DNA of 52,857 nucleotides from an uncultured Bacilli bacterium (GCA_934130045.1 CAKOXI010000008.1:1-52857), one strand, 5' to 3'; counted from the stretch's first letter, positions 8,458 to 18,480 are shown. The notes: generated by a model from the letters alone, not told the origin. Numbers and translations are program-made.

Positions 8458-9738
8458 TTATTCATGAGAATCGACAATCATCTCATCAAAAAAATTAATT
8501 ATATCTTCTTCATCTATTTTAAATTCCTCTTTTGTATTATTGTTTTTTATAGTTAATTTTTTGGTCTTTACCTCATCATCACCAACAATAATAACATATT
8601 TAGCTTTTAATCTATCAGCTTGACGGAAATTACTTTTAATATTTCTAGACATATAATCTATATCACAATTAAAGCCATTCATACGAATAGTATTTAATAT
8701 AAAACTAGAATATTCTTTTACAGAATCATTCATAGGAATTATATATATATCTAAATTATCATCAATTGGTAATTTAATATTTTCATAATCTAAAGCTGTT
8801 AATAATCTTTCAATTCCTAGTGCAAACCCAACTCCTGGAGTAGAAGGACCACCAATAACTTCAACTAATCCATCATATCTTCCACCTGCACCTAAAACAT
8901 TTTGACTACCAAACCCTGCAACAGAAGCCTCAACTTCAAATACAGTATGAGTATAATAATCAAGTCCTCTCACGATATTGGGATTAACTACATATTCAAT
9001 ATTTAGACACTTTAAATATTTTTGAACATCTTCAAAATGTTTCTTACTCGTTTCATTTAAATAATCATATATTTTAGGAACATTTTTCATTATATCTAAA
9101 TCATGATCTACTTTACAATCTAGTATTCTAAGCGGATTTTTTTCAAATCTTTTCTTGCAATCTTCACACAAAGAATCAATATGTGGTCTAAAATAATCCA
9201 ATAAAGCTTCACGATATTTAAGTCTCGATTCCGTATCACCTAATGTATTTATATTAACTTTAATTCCTTTAAGTCCTAGTAATTTATAAAAATTAACTGG
9301 AATACTTATTATTTCGGCATCTATCATAGGATCATTACTACCAAATGTTTCAACACCAAATTGTAAAAATTCTCTATACCTACCAGATTGTGGTCTCTCA
9401 TAGCGATACATTGAGCCAAAATACCAAAGTTTAACAGGCATGTTAGAGTCCCCATACATTTTATTTTCAATAAAACTTCTAACTACTCCTGCAGTTCCTT
9501 CTGGTCTTAAAGTCATATTACGATTTCCTCTATCAGTAAAATCATAAGTTTCTTTGGAAACTATATCACTAGTTTCACCAACTCCCCTATGAAACAATTC
9601 ACTTGATTCAAAAATAGGTGTTTTTATATATTTATAATTATATTTATCCATTAAAGTTTCAATTAATTTTTTTAAATATAATACCTTTTTACTATTATCG
9701 CCATATAAGTCATATGTTCCTTTCGCTTTTTGTATCAT
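8458..9738 (-). CDS. hisS: histidyl-tRNA synthetase
   Basis: 426 residues, normal length. Class II motif 1 lies near GETSDIVSKETY, motif 2 in MTLRPEGTAGVVR, the histidine-specific motif in VRGLDYYTHTVFE, and motif 3 in PGVGFALGIERL. A C-terminal alpha/beta anticodon-binding domain follows from about 325. It charges tRNA-His with histidine. First gene of the hisS-aspS operon, start supported by GGAGGG, preceded by a T-box leader. Confidence 0.97.
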   Translation of the reverse strand: MIQKAKGTYDLYGDNSKKVLYLKKLIETLMDKYNYKYIKTPIFESSELFHRGVGETSDIVSKETYDFTDRGNRNMTLRPEGTAGVVRSFIENKMYGDSNMPVKLWYFGSMYRYERPQSGRYREFLQFGVETFGSNDPMIDAEIISIPVNFYKLLGLKGIKVNINTLGDTESRLKYREALLDYFRPHIDSLCEDCKKRFEKNPLRILDCKVDHDLDIMKNVPKIYDYLNETSKKHFEDVQKYLKCLNIEYVVNPNIVRGLDYYTHTVFEVEASVAGFGSQNVLGAGGRYDGLVEVIGGPSTPGVGFALGIERLLTALDYENIKLPIDDNLDIYIIPMNDSVKEYSSFILNTIRMNGFNCDIDYMSRNIKSNFRQADRLKAKYVIIVGDDEVKTKKLTIKNNNTKEEFKIDEEDIINFFDEMIVDSHE

Positions 9739-9761
9739 AAAATACCCTCCTTTATTTTAAA

Positions 9762-9960
9762 TAAAAAAATCCATAAAATATAAGGACGAATTATCGCGGT
9801 ACCACCTTATTTTATAGATTAACTATACACTTAATTCTTTAACGCAGAAAACGTTTATCTAACATTAGTGTCTTTCATAATATTTTATTTAAATACTTTC
9901 ACCATCCGTATTTTCTCTAAAAAAATAAATATTATTACTCCTCTAAATCAATAATTAATA
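9762..9960 (-). promoter_or_regulatory. T-box riboswitch controlling hisS-aspS
   Basis: Read leftwards, the leader shows AGAGGAGTA, then a long Stem I (ATAATATTTATTT paired with AAATAAAATATTAT), the apical AGAGA...GGATGGTGAAA elements, and a specifier region GAAAGACACTAATG. The canonical T-box AAGGTGGTACCGCG follows at about 9788-9805. A competing terminator pairs AATCTATAAAATAAGG with CCTTATATTTTATGGATT, ending in a T-run at 9762-9768. Uncharged tRNA binding stabilises the antiterminator and lets hisS-aspS be transcribed. The specifier can be read as GAC (Asp) or CAC (His) in overlapping registers. Confidence 0.93.
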
Positions 9961-9967
9961 TAACATA

Positions 9968-9996
9968 ATTATAGTATGAAATATTAAAATAGTCAA
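9968..9996 (-). promoter_or_regulatory. promoter of T-box-hisS-aspS
   Basis: TTGACT (9991-9996) and TATAAT (9968-9973) with a 17-base spacer, placing the transcript start just before the T-box Stem I. Confidence 0.85.
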
Positions 9997-10025
9997 TAAC
10001 TTATATCAACTATACTATTTAAAAT

Positions 10026-11063
10026 TTACTTAAATTTTATTTTATTTTTAATATTATATAAATCATTTAAATAAAACTTAAAAAATGTATATATAACTAT
10101 AGTTATTGGTAAAGATAAAATCATTCCCAGTACTCCACCCAATACTCCACCAGTTGTACATGCGAATATTATTATAATAGGATGAATTTGATTACTTTTG
10201 CCATATACCAGTGGATTAATTATATATCCATCTACAATAGATAAAATAATAGACGTAATTATTGTTTTAATAAATAAATTAGGACCAATTGCAAAAGCTG
10301 TTATTGCAGCTATTATATTAGTAATTACACCACCGATATAGGGTATAATACCAAATATACTTACTAATACACCTAATAATAAAGCATTTGGGTGCCCTAT
10401 TATTATATAACATATACTATATTCAAAAAAGGAGATAATCATTATTTTAAAAAAAGCTATAAAAAATTTATTTAATTCAATATCAACTTTTTCGATACAG
10501 TTATTACTATTCCTTTTATATAAATTATTTTTAATTTTGCCTCTTATTTTATCCATATCAATTAAGAAATATAATGACAATGTTAAAATAATAAAAATTT
10601 TATTAATGTAATTAATAATTAAACTAAAAAAATTAATAGCGTTTCCTGATAAATAATAAGCAATATTTTTTATTATTTCATATATATACTTTTCAAAGTT
10701 AAAAAAATCTATATCATATTTTTTAGAAATTTGATTAATAAAAGAAATTAAATAATTTAATAACAGAATAATTTGTTCATATAGCTTTGGGAACACTATA
10801 ACACAAATTGCAGAAAAAACACCAATTATTATAAAAAATATAATAGGAATACTAATTAATTTTGATATATTTTTTTTATTAAAGAATCTTAATATAGGAT
10901 AAAAAATATACGCAATAAAAAAAGCAAAAATAAATGGCATTAATATTTTATATATTGTGCTAAAAATAATTAACCATAAATTTCTGCTTTTATATACCAA
11001 ATATATAATTAAACTTATTAAAGTAAAATTTACTAAAACATAATTTAATTTATTTTTTAACAA
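10026..11063 (-). CDS. AI-2E family transporter (PerM-like integral membrane protein)
   Basis: 345 residues with about eight hydrophobic segments. The central and C-terminal signature regions include FIIGVFSAI, NALLLGVLVSIFGIIPYIGG and GGVLGMILSLPI, typical of the AI-2E/UPF0118 family. Members have been linked to export of small molecules or Na+/H+ antiport, and the substrate here is unknown. The gene follows relA by 16 bases on the same strand, so it is probably in the secDF-relA transcription unit and is followed by the hisS promoter. Confidence 0.85.
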   Translation of the reverse strand: MLKNKLNYVLVNFTLISLIIYLVYKSRNLWLIIFSTIYKILMPFIFAFFIAYIFYPILRFFNKKNISKLISIPIIFFIIIGVFSAICVIVFPKLYEQIILLLNYLISFINQISKKYDIDFFNFEKYIYEIIKNIAYYLSGNAINFFSLIINYINKIFIILTLSLYFLIDMDKIRGKIKNNLYKRNSNNCIEKVDIELNKFFIAFFKIMIISFFEYSICYIIIGHPNALLLGVLVSIFGIIPYIGGVITNIIAAITAFAIGPNLFIKTIITSIILSIVDGYIINPLVYGKSNQIHPIIIIFACTTGGVLGGVLGMILSLPITIVIYTFFKFYLNDLYNIKNKIKFK

Positions 11064-11079
11064 GATTACACCTCATTAT

Positions 11080-13251
11080 TTACTTTATAATTCTTTCCAC
11101 TTTAACTATATGAGGAATAGTCATTATTTCATTCATAAAATCATTAAGTTCATCAACATTTTTAATTAAAACTTTTAATTCATACATAAAACATTCTTTA
11201 GAATTTAATGAATTAATGCTTTGAATTTTAATATCTTTATTACTTGTTTTAGAAATAATATCAAGTAATACATTTGTATCATTAGAAGCACTTACTAATA
11301 TAATACATGAATACTTATTTTGAATAATTTCATTCCATCTAACATCAATCAATCTTTCATGAAGTTCAAAGACATTTGGACAATCACATCTATGGATATT
11401 GATACCATACCCTTTAGTAATATAACCAACAATCTTATCACCAGGAATAGGATTACAACATGATGCAATATTAACTTTAATATCATCAATGCCTTCTACA
11501 ATTATATCATTTTTATTTATTTTATTTGATGTCGAAGAATTTCCTTGAACCTTCTTCAAAATTATTTCTTCTTTTGTGTCAGAATCATTATATAAATAAT
11601 TCATAATACTTCCAATAGCTAATTTTGAAGAACCAATAGATATATGTAATTCATCAAGATTATTAATTTTAAATTCAGTTAATATATTTGCTATATTATC
11701 TGTTGCATAAAAATCATTAATATTAATTTTTCTTTTTCTTAATTCTTTCGCAACGATGTCCTGCCCTTTTTTCAAATATTCATTTTTATCAATTTTATTG
11801 AAAAAAGCTTTTATTTTATTTTTTGCTTGTATAGTATAAGCAATATTTAACCATTCACGACTTGGTCCAATAGAATTTTTATTTGTATTAATTTTTACAA
11901 CATCATTGCTTTGTAACTTATAATCAAGTGAAACAATATTTCCATTTACCAAAGCGCCAACCATTTTATCTCCTACATCGGAATGAATTTTATATGCAAA
12001 ATCAATAGGTGTTGCACCATTAGGTAATTCAATAACATCTCCTCCTGGTGTAAAGACATAAATAGTATGATTAAAAACTTCTTCTTTTACAGAGTCAACA
12101 AATTGTTCATCAGTTTCTTCTTCACTTAATTCAATAATTGAACGGAAAAATTGTAATTTTTGTTCCATAGTATCTTGCATAGAAGCAATACTTTTACTAC
12201 CCTTTTCTTTGTATGACCAATGTGCAGCAATACCTCTTTCAGCTATTTCATCCATTTCATATGTTCTGATTTGTATTTCAAACAAATAACCATCTAAACC
12301 TATTACAGTAGTATGAAGTGATTGATACATATTAGTTTTAGGCATAGCTATATAATCTTTAAATCGTTTAGGAAGGGGATGATATATTGAATGAATAAGT
12401 CCTAGTGCTTGGTAACATTCACTTACACTATTAACAAACACACGTAGCGCTAATAAATCATATATATCACTAAATTTCTTACCTTTATCTAATTTTTTAT
12501 AAATACTATATATACTTTTAGATCTACCCTTAATCTCATGTTTTATACCATTATCGTTAAGTAATTTAGAAACTTTATCCATCATTGATGATACAATTGA
12601 ATCACGTTCAACTTTTGTTTGATTTAATTTTTCTACGATTGAAAAATATACATCAGGTTTATAATATCTTAAAGATAAATCCTCTAATTCACTTTTAATT
12701 TTAAACATACCTAATCTATGCGCTATTGGTGTTAAAATATCTAGTGTTTCTTTAGCTTTTTCTTTTTGTTTATATTCAGGATGAACCCATAATGTTCGCA
12801 TATTATGAAGTCTATCTGCTAATTTAATAATAATTACCCTTACATCTTTAGAAAGACCAACTAATATTTTTCTGTGATTAGCGATCATCGCATCAGTATC
12901 ACCTTTTAAATTTAACTTATTAATCTTAGTAACGCCATCAACTAATTCATAAATCACATCGCCAAATTTTTCTTTAAATTCATCAATAGACACATTACAA
13001 TCTTCAATTACATCATGCAAAAGTGCTGCACAAATTGTTTGATAATCGGCATTTATCTCCGTTAAAATATAGGCAACATTTAAAGGATGCTCTATATATT
13101 CTTCCCCGGTCATTCTAACTTGACCAAAATGTTTTTTTTCAGCATATTTATAAGCCTCTTTAATGCTTTCAATTTCTTCTGGTGCTGTTATATAAGTTGA
13201 TGCTGCTCCAATTACATCATCAATTGTTAATTTAAAATTTTTTTTTGTCAT
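11080..13251 (-). CDS. relA: bifunctional (p)ppGpp synthetase/hydrolase (Rel)
   Basis: 723 residues. HD hydrolase domain near 25-185 (AALLHDVIEDC; RLHNMRTL). Synthetase domain near 220-340 (YQSLHTTVIG; FEIQIRTYEMDEIAERGIAAHWSYK). TGS domain near 390-450 (VFTPGGDVIELPNGATPIDFAY), zinc-finger-like ASCCNPIPGD with CDCP, and a C-terminal ACT domain. Both catalytic halves look intact, so the enzyme should both make and degrade the stringent-response alarmone at the ribosome. The order secDF-relA-hisS-aspS matches B. subtilis, with recJ, apt and dtd missing. Start has GAGGGTG. Confidence 0.96.
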   Translation of the reverse strand: MTKKNFKLTIDDVIGAASTYITAPEEIESIKEAYKYAEKKHFGQVRMTGEEYIEHPLNVAYILTEINADYQTICAALLHDVIEDCNVSIDEFKEKFGDVIYELVDGVTKINKLNLKGDTDAMIANHRKILVGLSKDVRVIIIKLADRLHNMRTLWVHPEYKQKEKAKETLDILTPIAHRLGMFKIKSELEDLSLRYYKPDVYFSIVEKLNQTKVERDSIVSSMMDKVSKLLNDNGIKHEIKGRSKSIYSIYKKLDKGKKFSDIYDLLALRVFVNSVSECYQALGLIHSIYHPLPKRFKDYIAMPKTNMYQSLHTTVIGLDGYLFEIQIRTYEMDEIAERGIAAHWSYKEKGSKSIASMQDTMEQKLQFFRSIIELSEEETDEQFVDSVKEEVFNHTIYVFTPGGDVIELPNGATPIDFAYKIHSDVGDKMVGALVNGNIVSLDYKLQSNDVVKINTNKNSIGPSREWLNIAYTIQAKNKIKAFFNKIDKNEYLKKGQDIVAKELRKRKININDFYATDNIANILTEFKINNLDELHISIGSSKLAIGSIMNYLYNDSDTKEEIILKKVQGNSSTSNKINKNDIIVEGIDDIKVNIASCCNPIPGDKIVGYITKGYGINIHRCDCPNVFELHERLIDVRWNEIIQNKYSCIILVSASNDTNVLLDIISKTSNKDIKIQSINSLNSKECFMYELKVLIKNVDELNDFMNEIMTIPHIVKVERIIK

Positions 13252-13277
13252 ATTTACACCCTCTTATTAAAGTTAGA

Positions 13278-13294
13278 CAAAGGTTTAACCTTTG
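13278..13294. repeat. perfect short inverted repeat between secDF and relA
   Basis: CAAAGGT-TTA-ACCTTTG is a 7-bp perfect stem with no T-run on the leftward strand. It could be an mRNA processing or stability hairpin between the two genes, or an operator. Low certainty. Confidence 0.4.
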
Positions 13295-13338
13295 CCTACT
13301 AAATTAATATTTAAAATAATATAAATTATATGCTAATA

Positions 13339-15639
13339 TTAACAATTAATTCCTTTAACTTTTTTTTCATGTACCTCGTCATCTTCTTCATACCATTTTT
13401 TCTTTTTTGGTTTTCCAATATTCTTACTTTCTAAAAAATATAATATTTGTGTTGCTATAAAAATAGAAGAATAAACACCAGATACTAAACCAAATAATAA
13501 AGCTACATTAAAATTAAATATTTCACCTGATCCAAATAGTACTAAGCATATAACAGGAATTAATGTTGTAATAGTTGTAATTAAACTTCTTAACAAAGTT
13601 TGACTTAAGCTTAAATTTATAACATTTTTTAAATCATCTTTTGTCTCTAAATTTCCTTTATATAATTTATTAATATTTTCTCTAACTCTATCAAAAGTAA
13701 CAATTGTATCATTTATAGAATAACCAATAATTGATAATATTGCGGCAATAAATATGCTACTTACTTCTAACTTTAAAATACTGAATAAAGCAATTATAAA
13801 GAACGAATCCCAAACTAATGCTAAAATTCCTCCAACTGCATAACTAAAGCTAAATCTAAATGACACATAAATAATTATACCAATCATTGCTAAAATAAGT
13901 GAAATAAAGGCATTTTTAACAAGTTCTTTTTGAACAACATTAGTTACAACTCCAATTGATACATCAGCATCATATTTATCTTTGAAATATGATTTAACAA
14001 TTTCTTTTTCATTATTATTTTCACTTTGATCGCTTAACTCATCACTAATAGTTATAACAGTACTACCATCAGCTAAATATTCAATGTTATTTAAATCATA
14101 TCCTAACTCATCTATATCTTGTTTTAAATTATCTTCTTCTATTTTATTATCACTTACTAAAGTTATTGATGAACCTCCTTTAAAATCAATTCCCAAATTT
14201 AATTTATTTGTAATCAAAGAACCCACACCAAGTACTACAAAAATAATAGAAAATATTAAGATAACACGATGTTTACCAACAAAATCAACATTAGAAAAAT
14301 TTGTTTTAGAACGTTTTTCATGCTTTTCTAAACTAGGAATATCTTTACTCTTTACACCAATAAATAGTGTTAATTTATCATCAAAATATCCAGTTTTAAC
14401 AAAAATTCCTAATAACCATCTAGTTAAGAAAACCATAATAATCATTGTAACTAATGTACTAATAATTAACATAGTTGCAAATCCTTTAACACTACTTTCA
14501 CCTAAAGCAAATAGAATTAATGCTGTTAAAAGTGTTGTTATATTTGAGTCAAATATTGAAGAAAATGAATTTTGATTTCCATTTTTATAAGCCATTTGTA
14601 ATTTTGTACCCTCATATAATTCATCTTTTATACGAGAAAAGTTAATTACATTTGCATCTATTGCCATACCAATACCAATAATCATTGCTGCAATTCCAGG
14701 TAATGTTAATACACCACCTATTAACCAAAATACAAATAATGTTACACATGTATATATCATCATTCCAACACCAGCAACAAAGCCAGAAAAACGATAAAGT
14801 ATAATCATAAGTACAAAAATTAACCCAATGCCAATCACACCAGCAGTAACTGTTTTAGTTAATGAATCTTCTCCAAAAGATGCTGTTACAACTTGTGAAG
14901 AAATTTCTTCTAACTTTGTTGTCAAACTTCCTGAATTAATTAAATCAACTAAATTTTGAACATCATCTTTTTCAAAATTTCCTTGTATTATGACATCACT
15001 AGCAAATCCTTCACTTACAGTAGCACTCGATAAGCATTTAATACTAGCAATAGCTTTTTCACTATCGACTTTACCACAACTTGTTTGATAATTGGCATAA
15101 GTATCTGTATTTTCATCAAAATCAAGCCATATTACGATTCTGTTGTCTTCCATTTCACTAACACTTTTAGTTACTTTGTAAAATTTTTCTTTATCAGCAA
15201 TACTAAGCCCTACAACATAATTTCCATACTCATCTTGACTTACCTTAGCACCACCACTTTTTAATACATCACTTGTCATAAGCAAATTATCACTTGTATC
15301 TCTAAATGTTAATGATGCAGCACGATTAAGCATAGAAATTGCGCTATCTTGATCATATACACCGGCTAACTTAACTCTTATCCTAGTTCCCTCTATAGAA
15401 AGTTCTGGTTCTGATACACCAAGACCATCAATTCTTCTTAATAAAGTTTTATAAGTCCCTGTTACCATGTCATCGGTTACATCCGATCCATCAATACTTT
15501 TAACTTGATAAAGTATTTCAAAACCACCTTGTAAATCAAGACCAAATTTCATATCTTTAAATAGATAAATAGAGGCAAAACAAACAATAAATAATGAAAT
15601 AATAACAAAAATTAGATTTTTAATAAATTTATTCTTCAT
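13339..15639 (-). CDS. secDF: fused protein-export membrane protein SecDF
   Basis: About 766 residues from MKNKFIKN, preferred over two ATGs slightly upstream because AAGG lies 9 bases before it. The SecD half has KFGLDLQGG near the N-terminus, a large periplasmic P1 region, and membrane helices with PGIAAMIIGIGMAIDANV. The SecF half starts near 450 with NLGIDFKGGSS and GYSINDTIVTFDRVREN. Twelve membrane helices are expected. It uses the proton gradient to help SecYEG translocate proteins. SecD and SecF are fused as in Bacillus. The start overlaps comN by 11 bases. Confidence 0.96.
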   Translation of the reverse strand: MKNKFIKNLIFVIISLFIVCFASIYLFKDMKFGLDLQGGFEILYQVKSIDGSDVTDDMVTGTYKTLLRRIDGLGVSEPELSIEGTRIRVKLAGVYDQDSAISMLNRAASLTFRDTSDNLLMTSDVLKSGGAKVSQDEYGNYVVGLSIADKEKFYKVTKSVSEMEDNRIVIWLDFDENTDTYANYQTSCGKVDSEKAIASIKCLSSATVSEGFASDVIIQGNFEKDDVQNLVDLINSGSLTTKLEEISSQVVTASFGEDSLTKTVTAGVIGIGLIFVLMIILYRFSGFVAGVGMMIYTCVTLFVFWLIGGVLTLPGIAAMIIGIGMAIDANVINFSRIKDELYEGTKLQMAYKNGNQNSFSSIFDSNITTLLTALILFALGESSVKGFATMLIISTLVTMIIMVFLTRWLLGIFVKTGYFDDKLTLFIGVKSKDIPSLEKHEKRSKTNFSNVDFVGKHRVILIFSIIFVVLGVGSLITNKLNLGIDFKGGSSITLVSDNKIEEDNLKQDIDELGYDLNNIEYLADGSTVITISDELSDQSENNNEKEIVKSYFKDKYDADVSIGVVTNVVQKELVKNAFISLILAMIGIIIYVSFRFSFSYAVGGILALVWDSFFIIALFSILKLEVSSIFIAAILSIIGYSINDTIVTFDRVRENINKLYKGNLETKDDLKNVINLSLSQTLLRSLITTITTLIPVICLVLFGSGEIFNFNVALLFGLVSGVYSSIFIATQILYFLESKNIGKPKKKKWYEEDDEVHEKKVKGINC

Positions 15640-15946
15640 GTACATCATCCTTACTATTAATATCTTCGTTAAAATATAATACTCTATTCTTTTTATTTAA
15701 TTTTTCTTTTAAATATGCATCTATTAAAATTTCATCACAATTAAATACATCACTTACCATTTCATGTAAGCTTAAATTACTTGAATTAATCCATTTAGTT
15801 TCTTTAAAATAATTCCAAATATCTTCTTCAGTTATATAACTAAAACCATTCCTTATCATTTCACATTTTCTTGCTGTTAAAGCTGGCTTAATTCTTGCAT
15901 AAAGTTCACTTAATGAATTAAAAATAATTTCATCATCGGTTTGCAT
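15629..15946 (-). CDS. comN: ComN-like post-transcriptional regulator
   Basis: 105 residues, small and soluble, with two helical blocks (SELYARIKPALTARKCEM; TEEDIWNYFKETKW) matching the ComN/YrzD family. In B. subtilis ComN acts on comE mRNA localisation and translation, and the gene sits between spoVB and secDF exactly as here. That synteny is the strongest support. Start has GGAGGTAGAAT. Overlaps secDF at its 3' end, implying coupled translation. Confidence 0.8.
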   Translation of the reverse strand: MQTDDEIIFNSLSELYARIKPALTARKCEMIRNGFSYITEEDIWNYFKETKWINSSNLSLHEMVSDVFNCDEILIDAYLKEKLNKKNRVLYFNEDINSKDDVHEE

Positions 15947-16027
15947 ATTCTACCTCCAATAAATAATTTCAAAAATACTTACATAATATATTATATATTA
16001 AAAATATGTATTTTTAAAGGAGAATTT

Positions 16028-17323
16028 ATGAAAAAAAATAAATTTATTAAATCTACAATAATTTTAATAATTGGTGGATTTATAACAAAAATACTTGGTA
16101 TGCTTATAAAAATAGTTATGACACGACTCATTAAAACAGAAGGAATTGGACTTTATATGATGATTTCTCCAACATTTATGTTACTTATAACAATAGCTCA
16201 ACTAGGTTTTCCGATAGCTATCAGTAAATTAGTAGCAGAAGATAAAGGCAATAACAAAAACATAGTTTTTTCAATTTTACCTATATCTATAATACTAAAT
16301 ATTATAATTATTATCCTACTAATAATTTTCAGTAATTTTTTAGCAACTAACTTATTAAAAGATCCAAATTTAAAAGTTCCATTATTATGTGTTGGATTAG
16401 TACTACCTTTTATAAGTATTTCTAGTATTTTAAGAAGTTATTTTTTTGGTAAACAAAAAATGATTCCTCACGTTGTATCAAATATTACTGAAGATATAGT
16501 AAGACTTTTAACACTTATTATAGGAATACCAATTTTTATAACAAAAGGAATTTATAATACAATTAGTTTTATAGTTTTATCAAATATTTTAAGTGAAATT
16601 ACATCAATTATTATTTTATTTGTTTTCTTACCTAAAAATTTTAGTATATCAAAAAGTGATATAATTCCTAATAAAAACAATATTAAAAATATATTAAATA
16701 TTAGTATTCCCTCAACAGGAAGTAGAATTTTAGGAAATGTTGCATACTTTTTTGAGCCAATAATTGTTACAAATATTCTTTTAAAAATAGGATACACAAA
16801 TAACTACATAATTACAGAGTATGGAATTTTAAATGGATATGTTTTTCCCCTTCTTATGTTACCATCATTTTTTACAGCAGCAATTTCTCAAGCACTACTA
16901 CCTGTAGTAAGTAATTCTTATGCTAATAAAAACTATAAATATACAGGTTCAAAAATAAAACAGGCAATTATTGTTTCCTTAATAATTGGCATTCCCGCTA
17001 CAATTTTATTTTTAATTTTCCCAGAGTTTTTATTAAAAACTATATATAATACTACTGAAGGTGTAAATTATATAAAAGTTTTAGCACCAATATTTATTCT
17101 ACATTATATACAATCTCCTCTAACAAGTAGCTTACAAGCTATGAATAAGGCTAAATGTGCCATGATGGGTACACTATTTGGCATCATTATTAAAACTACT
17201 GTACTAATAATTTTCCTAAATTTAAAAATAGGATTATGGGGATTGGTAATTGCAACAAGCATATCCACAATATATATAACATTACATCATATTTATTACA
17301 CAAAAAAATATCTAAATAATTAG
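16028..17323 (+). CDS. spoVB: SpoVB/MurJ-like polysaccharide flippase (MATE superfamily)
   Basis: 431 residues from MKKNKFIKST, with AAAGGAG 6 bases upstream; an upstream in-frame extension is rejected. About 14 membrane helices. The N-terminal GGFITKILGMLIKIVMTRL and TEGIGLYMMISPTF are typical of SpoVB, YtgP and related lipid II flippases. In B. subtilis SpoVB is needed for spore cortex synthesis. The gene is divergent from comN-secDF, as in Bacillus. Whether it acts in sporulation or vegetative wall synthesis here is undecided. Its 3' end abuts the convergent prepilin gene with a 4-base overlap and no terminator between. Confidence 0.88.
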   Translation: MKKNKFIKSTIILIIGGFITKILGMLIKIVMTRLIKTEGIGLYMMISPTFMLLITIAQLGFPIAISKLVAEDKGNNKNIVFSILPISIILNIIIIILLIIFSNFLATNLLKDPNLKVPLLCVGLVLPFISISSILRSYFFGKQKMIPHVVSNITEDIVRLLTLIIGIPIFITKGIYNTISFIVLSNILSEITSIIILFVFLPKNFSISKSDIIPNKNNIKNILNISIPSTGSRILGNVAYFFEPIIVTNILLKIGYTNNYIITEYGILNGYVFPLLMLPSFFTAAISQALLPVVSNSYANKNYKYTGSKIKQAIIVSLIIGIPATILFLIFPEFLLKTIYNTTEGVNYIKVLAPIFILHYIQSPLTSSLQAMNKAKCAMMGTLFGIIIKTTVLIIFLNLKIGLWGLVIATSISTIYITLHHIYYTKKYLNN

Positions 17324-17790
17324 ATATTACTAGTAACTTCAACTAAATCAGTTCTATTACATATACTTTTAACATTTTCATAATCAGAACTATTCTTATA
17401 ATACTTATCTCCGTATTCTAAATCACAATAAACTGTTAAATATTGATTATATTCAGAGTCATAATAAATAACAATTGGCGAATCCATTACCTCACTACTA
17501 CTTAAAGGATTTTTTATTGTTTCATTTTTTAATAAACCTGCTTTTTTTAATAGTTCAACACTAATCTTTATTGGTGTTGAATTTTCCTTTGAATCAGGTA
17601 ATTTACTATCATGAGTTGATGCCCAACTTTCAGCTTCAGTTATTATTCTATCAACCTGTTCAACATATAATTTTTCTTTTGAATCAGATATTGAATCTAA
17701 AACTGAAGGAAATACGATTAAGCCAATAACTCCTAAAATAATAATTACAGCTAATAGTTCAATAAGTGTAAATCCTTGATTTTTTTTCAT
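17320..17790 (-). CDS. type IV prepilin (major-pilin-like)
   Basis: 156 residues. Leader MKKNQG|FTLIELLAVIIILGVI is a textbook class III signal (Gly -1, Phe +1, Glu +5). The helix is followed by a soluble domain with two Cys (VYCDLEYGD and SICNRTD) spaced like the C-terminal disulfide loop of pilins. It stands alone, separated by 10-15 kb from the other pilus genes in the window, so the pilus machinery is scattered in this genome. ComGC-like by its N-terminus but longer. Confidence 0.85.
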   Translation of the reverse strand: MKKNQGFTLIELLAVIIILGVIGLIVFPSVLDSISDSKEKLYVEQVDRIITEAESWASTHDSKLPDSKENSTPIKISVELLKKAGLLKNETIKNPLSSSEVMDSPIVIYYDSEYNQYLTVYCDLEYGDKYYKNSSDYENVKSICNRTDLVEVTSNI

Positions 17791-17850
17791 TATACCATCT
17801 ACCTTCTATACAATATATTAACATTTATTATATCTTTTTTCAAGAGATTT

Positions 17851-18480
17851 TTATAGTAAATCCTCCTTCTTTATAATAAAAGTTTTTTCTTTAGTATGAA
17901 AAGCATAAAATATATCTTCTAGTTTTAAATTTTTATCCTTCAATATTTTATATACCCAATTACTATTTTTTTTCATATCTTTTAGTACTTCTTCATTAAT
18001 AACACCATCCATTATGATAGGCATAGGATAATCTTTTGTATTTTGAAAAACAGAAAGTTTTCCATCATTTTCTAAAACAGCATAACTAACTTCTTCTATA
18101 CTTTTAATTCCCTGTTCACGTAACTGAGTTATTAAATCATCTAAGCTATACCTTAATTTAGACATTTCATTAAACTTTATTTTACCTTCTTTAATTATAA
18201 CAGTAGGACTACCTTCAACAGATTTTCTAAAATTAGAATTTTTTAGGGAAATATAACTTAAAATTACTTGAATCAAAACTAAAACAAAAATAGGAACTAT
18301 TGATTTAAAAATAGATACATCAATATCTTCAATTGTTATAGCTGCTAATTCGGCAATCAATAAACTAACTATTAAGTCAATTATACTTAACTGTCCAACT
18401 TCTTTTTTCCCCATAATACGATACGCTATTATTATAACAAAATATAATAAAGTAGTTTTTAAAATAATCGTAATATACAT
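17851..18480 (-). CDS. DUF421 (YetF-like) membrane protein
   Basis: 209 residues from MYITIILKTTLL; the upstream GTG lies inside the AGGTG ribosome site and is rejected. Three N-terminal membrane helices precede a cytoplasmic alpha/beta domain of about 130 residues. The signature MGKKEVGQLSIIDLIVSLLIAE and ENDGKLSVF identify the YetF/YrbG family. B. subtilis YetF is associated with the spore inner membrane, but the biochemical role is unknown. Single gene, divergent from the YrzE-like gene. Confidence 0.85.
   Translation of the reverse strand: MYITIILKTTLLYFVIIIAYRIMGKKEVGQLSIIDLIVSLLIAELAAITIEDIDVSIFKSIVPIFVLVLIQVILSYISLKNSNFRKSVEGSPTVIIKEGKIKFNEMSKLRYSLDDLITQLREQGIKSIEEVSYAVLENDGKLSVFQNTKDYPMPIIMDGVINEEVLKDMKKNSNWVYKILKDKNLKLEDIFYAFHTKEKTFIIKKEDLL

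Noticed and set aside
14084..14575. Rightward open frame inside secDF, and similar ones opposite ftsZ and clpC
   Set aside because: Antisense to strongly conserved domains, lacking ribosome sites and protein-like composition.
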